Of a DNA stretch of 23,594 nt, positions 20,239 through 23,594 are shown one piece after another. The stretch's first letter is position 1, and every line of letters begins with the position of its first letter. Source of the stretch: Methanobacteriota archaeon (GTDB lineage Archaea; Thermoplasmatota; JASEFT01; JAUWIS01). The notes beneath the pieces were generated by a model. That model made no database searches, was not told the origin of the DNA, and saw nothing but the letters and a program-made list of their open reading frames with translations. Location of the stretch: assembly GCA_030605245.1 (NCBI GenBank), contig JAUWIS010000002.1, positions 1 through 23,594 of the forward strand, written 5' to 3'. The translations under genes and the position numbers were made by a program.

Positions 20239-23010
20239 ATGGGTAAAGGAATGAAGAAAATACTGGCAGTTGTTCTAATAGCCGTGCTAATAGTATCTGG
20301 TGCAGCATACTATCTGTTTAAAGCAAAGGGGTATGAAACAGGAACAGCAACCCTGAGCGATGTTTTAAACTCTAAATCAACAAGGAAAATAGGAAGCACA
20401 TCTACTATTGTTTCAGATGAATCGCCATATTATGCTTTGATCGGAACACCAGCTGCATTATATTATGAGAAAACGACTACACCACCAACAGGTTTTGCTT
20501 TGAATGTTACAGCACCGTATGTGAACATAAGCGTAAACACACTTATACCAGGATCAGAGTGGATGGTGAGATATGCAAGCCCATTGCTTGCCGTAAACCC
20601 TGATACTCCTTCCAGAGGATGTATAAGGTTTTTAGATCAATACAACAATCCACCGGTGGTAACTATAGGTGATGTACCATCTACATTATCGTCAGATGAG
20701 AGGGAATGGGAGTCACCTACATCCGTTGCACTTGGTGTTAGTAAATCATTTGATGGCTCTATGAAAGATATGTCCTTAGATGTTGCAAAACATTTCTGGA
20801 AAAGCAGTGATGGTGTTATTCTCGTAAGGAATGACCAGGAGGGATACAACCAGGCTGTTGTTGCTGTAACACTTGCATCCTATGTTGATATACCCGTTAT
20901 TGTAACAAATTCTGTGGATGAAGATGTTGCAAAAACACTTGATGGACTTGGCGTGAAATACTCAATTGTTTGTGGTGATATGAAAGGATACAAACTAACA
21001 AAACATTTCTCATCTGTTGAGGAAATACAGGACTGGACAATATCTGTTGTCAGGCAGAGACTTGGCGAAAATGATGTTAGTTATGTTACAATGGCAAACC
21101 CGAATGATATATATGATGTAAAAGGCGCAAACCCAATTACATACACCGAAACAGGTGAGATAGAGAATTCAGGAGCAAAAGCATATCCCGGCAGGCCTGA
21201 AATGGGTGAAGGACCCCCCTACTATTTTAATGTACCATACATGTATGCGAATGTGAAGATTGATGTAACAATGGATATATCAAATGAAGCATGGGGTGAT
21301 GATTCAGGTGCAAGGGTTTATGTATTTGTTGGTGTTGACGGGGATGGTGGAGGATTGGATGAAACAAATGAAAATGATAAAATCCAGTTCTTTGGCGGTT
21401 CACCTGCATATGAGAACACAGGATATGAGGGTGGTGATCCAACAGGGGATGGAACTTACCTGAGTTCATTTGATGGAACACCAACATCTAAGTTTGCGCA
21501 CTTCTACACAGAAATGCCCTTATTCAACGACAAAGGAGAACATTGCATACAACTTCTGGGGAAGATTCCGACTGATGATGGTGGAGGGCCTTTAAGCGAT
21601 ATGAAAACAACATACACATTAACAATAACTGTAGAAGAACTGGACTCATACATTTACCCAAGACTGCATGATGTTTCTTCTCTTGCACCATATCTGACAG
21701 CTTATAGAAAAGGCGTTGTTCTTGCAAAACCTGAGTATATGATATACAGCAACGAATATGTAAAGATAAAGGATTCCAGCAACCCTGCATCAAATTTGGA
21801 GCTTATTGAGCCCACAAACGACAGAGCAGGTGAAGTGAAAAAGGATTTAAACAACCTGCTTGGCAGAATTGCAGGAGGTATGCCTGTGGGAACAGACAGC
21901 GAAGTTATCGCACTGGCAAACTACTACGCATCAAAAAATGATAACGGAGACTACACATATCTTGGCATTATTGCAGACCCACAGATGATACCGCATTATT
22001 ATTATCCCAGTAAAGGTTTAGGGGAGGATTCAATTGAAGGTTTGGAGGTTGCTGGTGATATTGCCTACTCTGACATTGATGCAGATTTGGATAATCCGCC
22101 ATACTCTTTGAATGAGAGAGACCCTGTGTTTGATCTTGCGGATGGAAGAATAACCAGTTTTGATGTTCAGGATGTGAGTGCATTACTTTGCAGAACATTT
22201 TTCTACTTGGAGATTATTGAAAACATGGCAGGACCTGAAAACGGTGCCGCTGGTTCAGGGTTGGGCGACTACTGGAAGAACTCTGCATTTTCAGCCATTG
22301 GCACTGAACCGCCTGTTGGTGCAACAATAAGTGCCGCAAAAAAACTTGGCATGATGTGGGGGGAGGCAGGCTTCAAGGTTGGGGATGTTGCATGGAGCCC
22401 TGCATCAGGCTCAGAATCATCACGACAGGGGGCAGCATGGTATTATGAGTCAGCAAACTTTGTTTACATATGTTCACACGGATTCTTTTACTGGTATGTT
22501 CCAACAGGCATAAGAACCTACTATTACAGGGAAACAGGTGCAGGTGGGGCATTTGATGTCGCACATGTGAAACTCATGAATTTTGGTCCATCTGTACTAT
22601 GGACAGACTCATGTGTAACAGGCAGAATAGATGGTCTGCAAATGTATAACTGTCTCTCCAATGCATTTCTACATGCTGGCTTCAACTGCTACTTTGGAGG
22701 AACCCGTTCCATGTGGGGTACACTCTATCCTATGCCAGATACATACTCTGGTGAAAAGTTTGGCTCTCTGATGGCAATCTATTTGTACGGCTATATGACC
22801 GGGTATATGTGGGAGGGTCAGAGCATCCAGCCTGCCTCTACCGAGGATGCCAGTACAGGTGTTGCACTGATGCTTGCAAAAAACTATTTTGTTGTAACAC
22901 AGGGAACAGACGGGGCTGGTGAAAATGATGACACAATAGAAGAGGTAATATTGCATGGCGACCCGGCATTCAATCCTTATGAGCCAAACCATGAAGGCAT
23001 GGGCGCCTAA
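20239..23010 (+). CDS. Membrane-anchored gingipain-like (clan CD, C25-like) cysteine peptidase
   Basis: 923 aa. An N-terminal membrane segment (KKILAVVLIAVLIVSGAAYYL) acts as signal anchor; the rest would be extracellular. A region at about 190-250 (GVILVRNDQEGYNQAVVAVTL, DIPVIVTNS, LGVKYSIVCGD) resembles a CWB2-type cell-wall-binding fold. A beta-rich insert with Asp/Gly-rich loops (VDGDGGGLDETNENDK) follows. The peptidase part begins near YLGIIADPQMIPHYYYPS, DGRIT and ALLCRTFFYLEIIENM as in gingipains. Catalytic candidates are His747 in YICSHGFF and Cys792 in SVLWTDSCVTGR (numbered from this ATG), 45 residues apart, with GDPAFNPYEP at the C-terminus as in C25 enzymes. Probable role: surface protein degradation. 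No PGF-CTERM. Confidence 0.78.
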   Translation: MGKGMKKILAVVLIAVLIVSGAAYYLFKAKGYETGTATLSDVLNSKSTRKIGSTSTIVSDESPYYALIGTPAALYYEKTTTPPTGFALNVTAPYVNISVNTLIPGSEWMVRYASPLLAVNPDTPSRGCIRFLDQYNNPPVVTIGDVPSTLSSDEREWESPTSVALGVSKSFDGSMKDMSLDVAKHFWKSSDGVILVRNDQEGYNQAVVAVTLASYVDIPVIVTNSVDEDVAKTLDGLGVKYSIVCGDMKGYKLTKHFSSVEEIQDWTISVVRQRLGENDVSYVTMANPNDIYDVKGANPITYTETGEIENSGAKAYPGRPEMGEGPPYYFNVPYMYANVKIDVTMDISNEAWGDDSGARVYVFVGVDGDGGGLDETNENDKIQFFGGSPAYENTGYEGGDPTGDGTYLSSFDGTPTSKFAHFYTEMPLFNDKGEHCIQLLGKIPTDDGGGPLSDMKTTYTLTITVEELDSYIYPRLHDVSSLAPYLTAYRKGVVLAKPEYMIYSNEYVKIKDSSNPASNLELIEPTNDRAGEVKKDLNNLLGRIAGGMPVGTDSEVIALANYYASKNDNGDYTYLGIIADPQMIPHYYYPSKGLGEDSIEGLEVAGDIAYSDIDADLDNPPYSLNERDPVFDLADGRITSFDVQDVSALLCRTFFYLEIIENMAGPENGAAGSGLGDYWKNSAFSAIGTEPPVGATISAAKKLGMMWGEAGFKVGDVAWSPASGSESSRQGAAWYYESANFVYICSHGFFYWYVPTGIRTYYYRETGAGGAFDVAHVKLMNFGPSVLWTDSCVTGRIDGLQMYNCLSNAFLHAGFNCYFGGTRSMWGTLYPMPDTYSGEKFGSLMAIYLYGYMTGYMWEGQSIQPASTEDASTGVALMLAKNYFVVTQGTDGAGENDDTIEEVILHGDPAFNPYEPNHEGMGA

Positions 23011-23053
23011 AGCATTTCCAAAGCATTTTTACATAGGATGAGCATGCATATTT

Positions 23054-23594
23054 ATGCGCATCCTGATATTTGGTGCTGGTGGAATAGGCTCATTGTTCGG
23101 TGGAATATTATCCCGGAAATATGATGTAACATTACTTGGAAGAAAACCGCATATGGATAAAATAAAAAGCCATGGTCTAAAAGTTACTGGTAAAACAAAC
23201 AATGTTTTTTATCCGAAAACAGCAACAAAAATATTAGAAAAATATGATTTGATTATTCTCACAACAAAAGCATATGATACAAAGAAAAGCATGGAAATAC
23301 TGAAACCCATTATTAATAGTAATACTATTATTTTGTGCCTTCAGAATGGTCTTGGTAATGAGGAAATCATAATGAATTCTATTCGTCTTTCCAAAGGATG
23401 CGACGGAAAACGCCTTTGGCATTTTCCTAGCATCTCTGGAAAAGTCAAAGACTTTTCCAGAAGATGCGACGGAAAAATAGATGTTTTTTCTGGTATCCTT
23501 GGAAAATCTTACAGATTTTCCAAAGGAAATATAGGGGTGTTAAGAGGCATCACGAATCATGGCGTTATATTCAACAAATTAGGTGAAATCTATC
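23054..23594 (+). CDS. panE: Ketopantoate reductase-like protein (PanE/ApbA), 5' part, with an in-frame repeat insertion
   Basis: The first 180 codons, running off the window. PanE reduces 2-dehydropantoate to pantoate with NADPH, for coenzyme A synthesis; archaeal homologues usually use this family. The N-terminus MRILIFGAGGIGSLFGG carries the Rossmann GxGxxG motif, followed by VTLLGRKPHM, DLIILTTKAYDT and the signature CLQNGLGNEE. The next conserved block, NIGVLRGITNHGVIF, normally follows some 10 residues later. Here about 43 residues encoded by palindromic repeats lie between (about residues 112-157). The frame stays open. The ATG at 23054 has no clear ribosome binding site. Without the C-terminal half a related dehydrogenase cannot be excluded. 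Confidence 0.85.
   Translation, partial: MRILIFGAGGIGSLFGGILSRKYDVTLLGRKPHMDKIKSHGLKVTGKTNNVFYPKTATKILEKYDLIILTTKAYDTKKSMEILKPIINSNTIILCLQNGLGNEEIIMNSIRLSKGCDGKRLWHFPSISGKVKDFSRRCDGKIDVFSGILGKSYRFSKGNIGVLRGITNHGVIFNKLGEIY
23388..23526. repeat. Palindromic repeat array inserted in frame in the panE-like gene
   Basis: Two units of 66 and 63 bases between three copies of TTTCC-xx-ARG (23388, 23454, 23517). Each unit starts GATGCGACGGAAAA (23397 and 23463) and holds inverted repeats: GGAAAAcGCC-TTT-GGCaTTTTCC, a perfect 12-base stem TCTGGAAAAGTC-AAA (3-base loop) at about 23434-23460, and a perfect 11-base stem TTGGAAAATCT-TAC at 23499-23523. Unit lengths are multiples of three, so the host frame is kept. 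Related to 15224-15375. Confidence 0.85.

Overview
The window comes from an AT-rich archaeal genome. Evidence for this: an archaeal TATA-binding protein, an archaeal-type PheRS alpha subunit, an archaeal-type dUTPase, a PGF-CTERM surface protein, and many genes with a TATA-like box about 25-31 bases upstream of the start codon and no obvious ribosome binding site (leaderless mRNAs). A euryarchaeal, perhaps Thermoplasmatota-related, lineage is my best guess. I see no rRNA, tRNA, CRISPR array or transposase.

Layout. 1-699: 3' part of pheS, broken by a frameshift in motif 2. 704-2135: YhaM-like OB/HD nuclease, then a 51-aa zinc-finger gene on the minus strand that shares face-to-face TATA boxes with a DUF5611-like gene. 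2194-4158: AMP-forming acetyl-CoA synthetase. 4219-5229: queA, a bacterial tRNA-modification gene unexpected in an archaeon. 5281-6360: divergent tbp and dut. 6419-10250: AbrB-type regulator, large RND/MMPL exporter and an HtpX-like protease carrying an EF-hand loop. 10251-12575: a beta-helix surface protein with PGF-CTERM anchor, flanked by related palindromes. 12576-13133: small membrane export protein. 13199-15194 (minus): GT4 glycosyltransferase and UbiA prenyltransferase in one unit, with a relic of a second glycosyltransferase 3' end between them. 15452-15688: small two-TM protein. 15856-17379 (minus): rlmE and nadC; nadC is bracketed by degenerate copies of its own two ends. 17448-20054 (minus): wHTH-STAND ATPase-TPR regulator, divergent from 20239-23010, a membrane-anchored gingipain-like (clan CD) peptidase. 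23054-end: a panE-like ketopantoate reductase gene that runs off the window.

The most unusual signals are: (1) a dispersed palindromic repeat family, one copy of which (23388-23526) lies in frame inside the panE-like reading frame and another (about 15224-15375) lies between genes; (2) relics of gene ends around nadC and after the glycosyltransferase; (3) the divergent STAND-TPR regulator and C25-like peptidase pair; (4) paired palindromes around the beta-helix surface gene; (5) queA in an archaeal background. All family calls were made by reading motifs; no database search was run.
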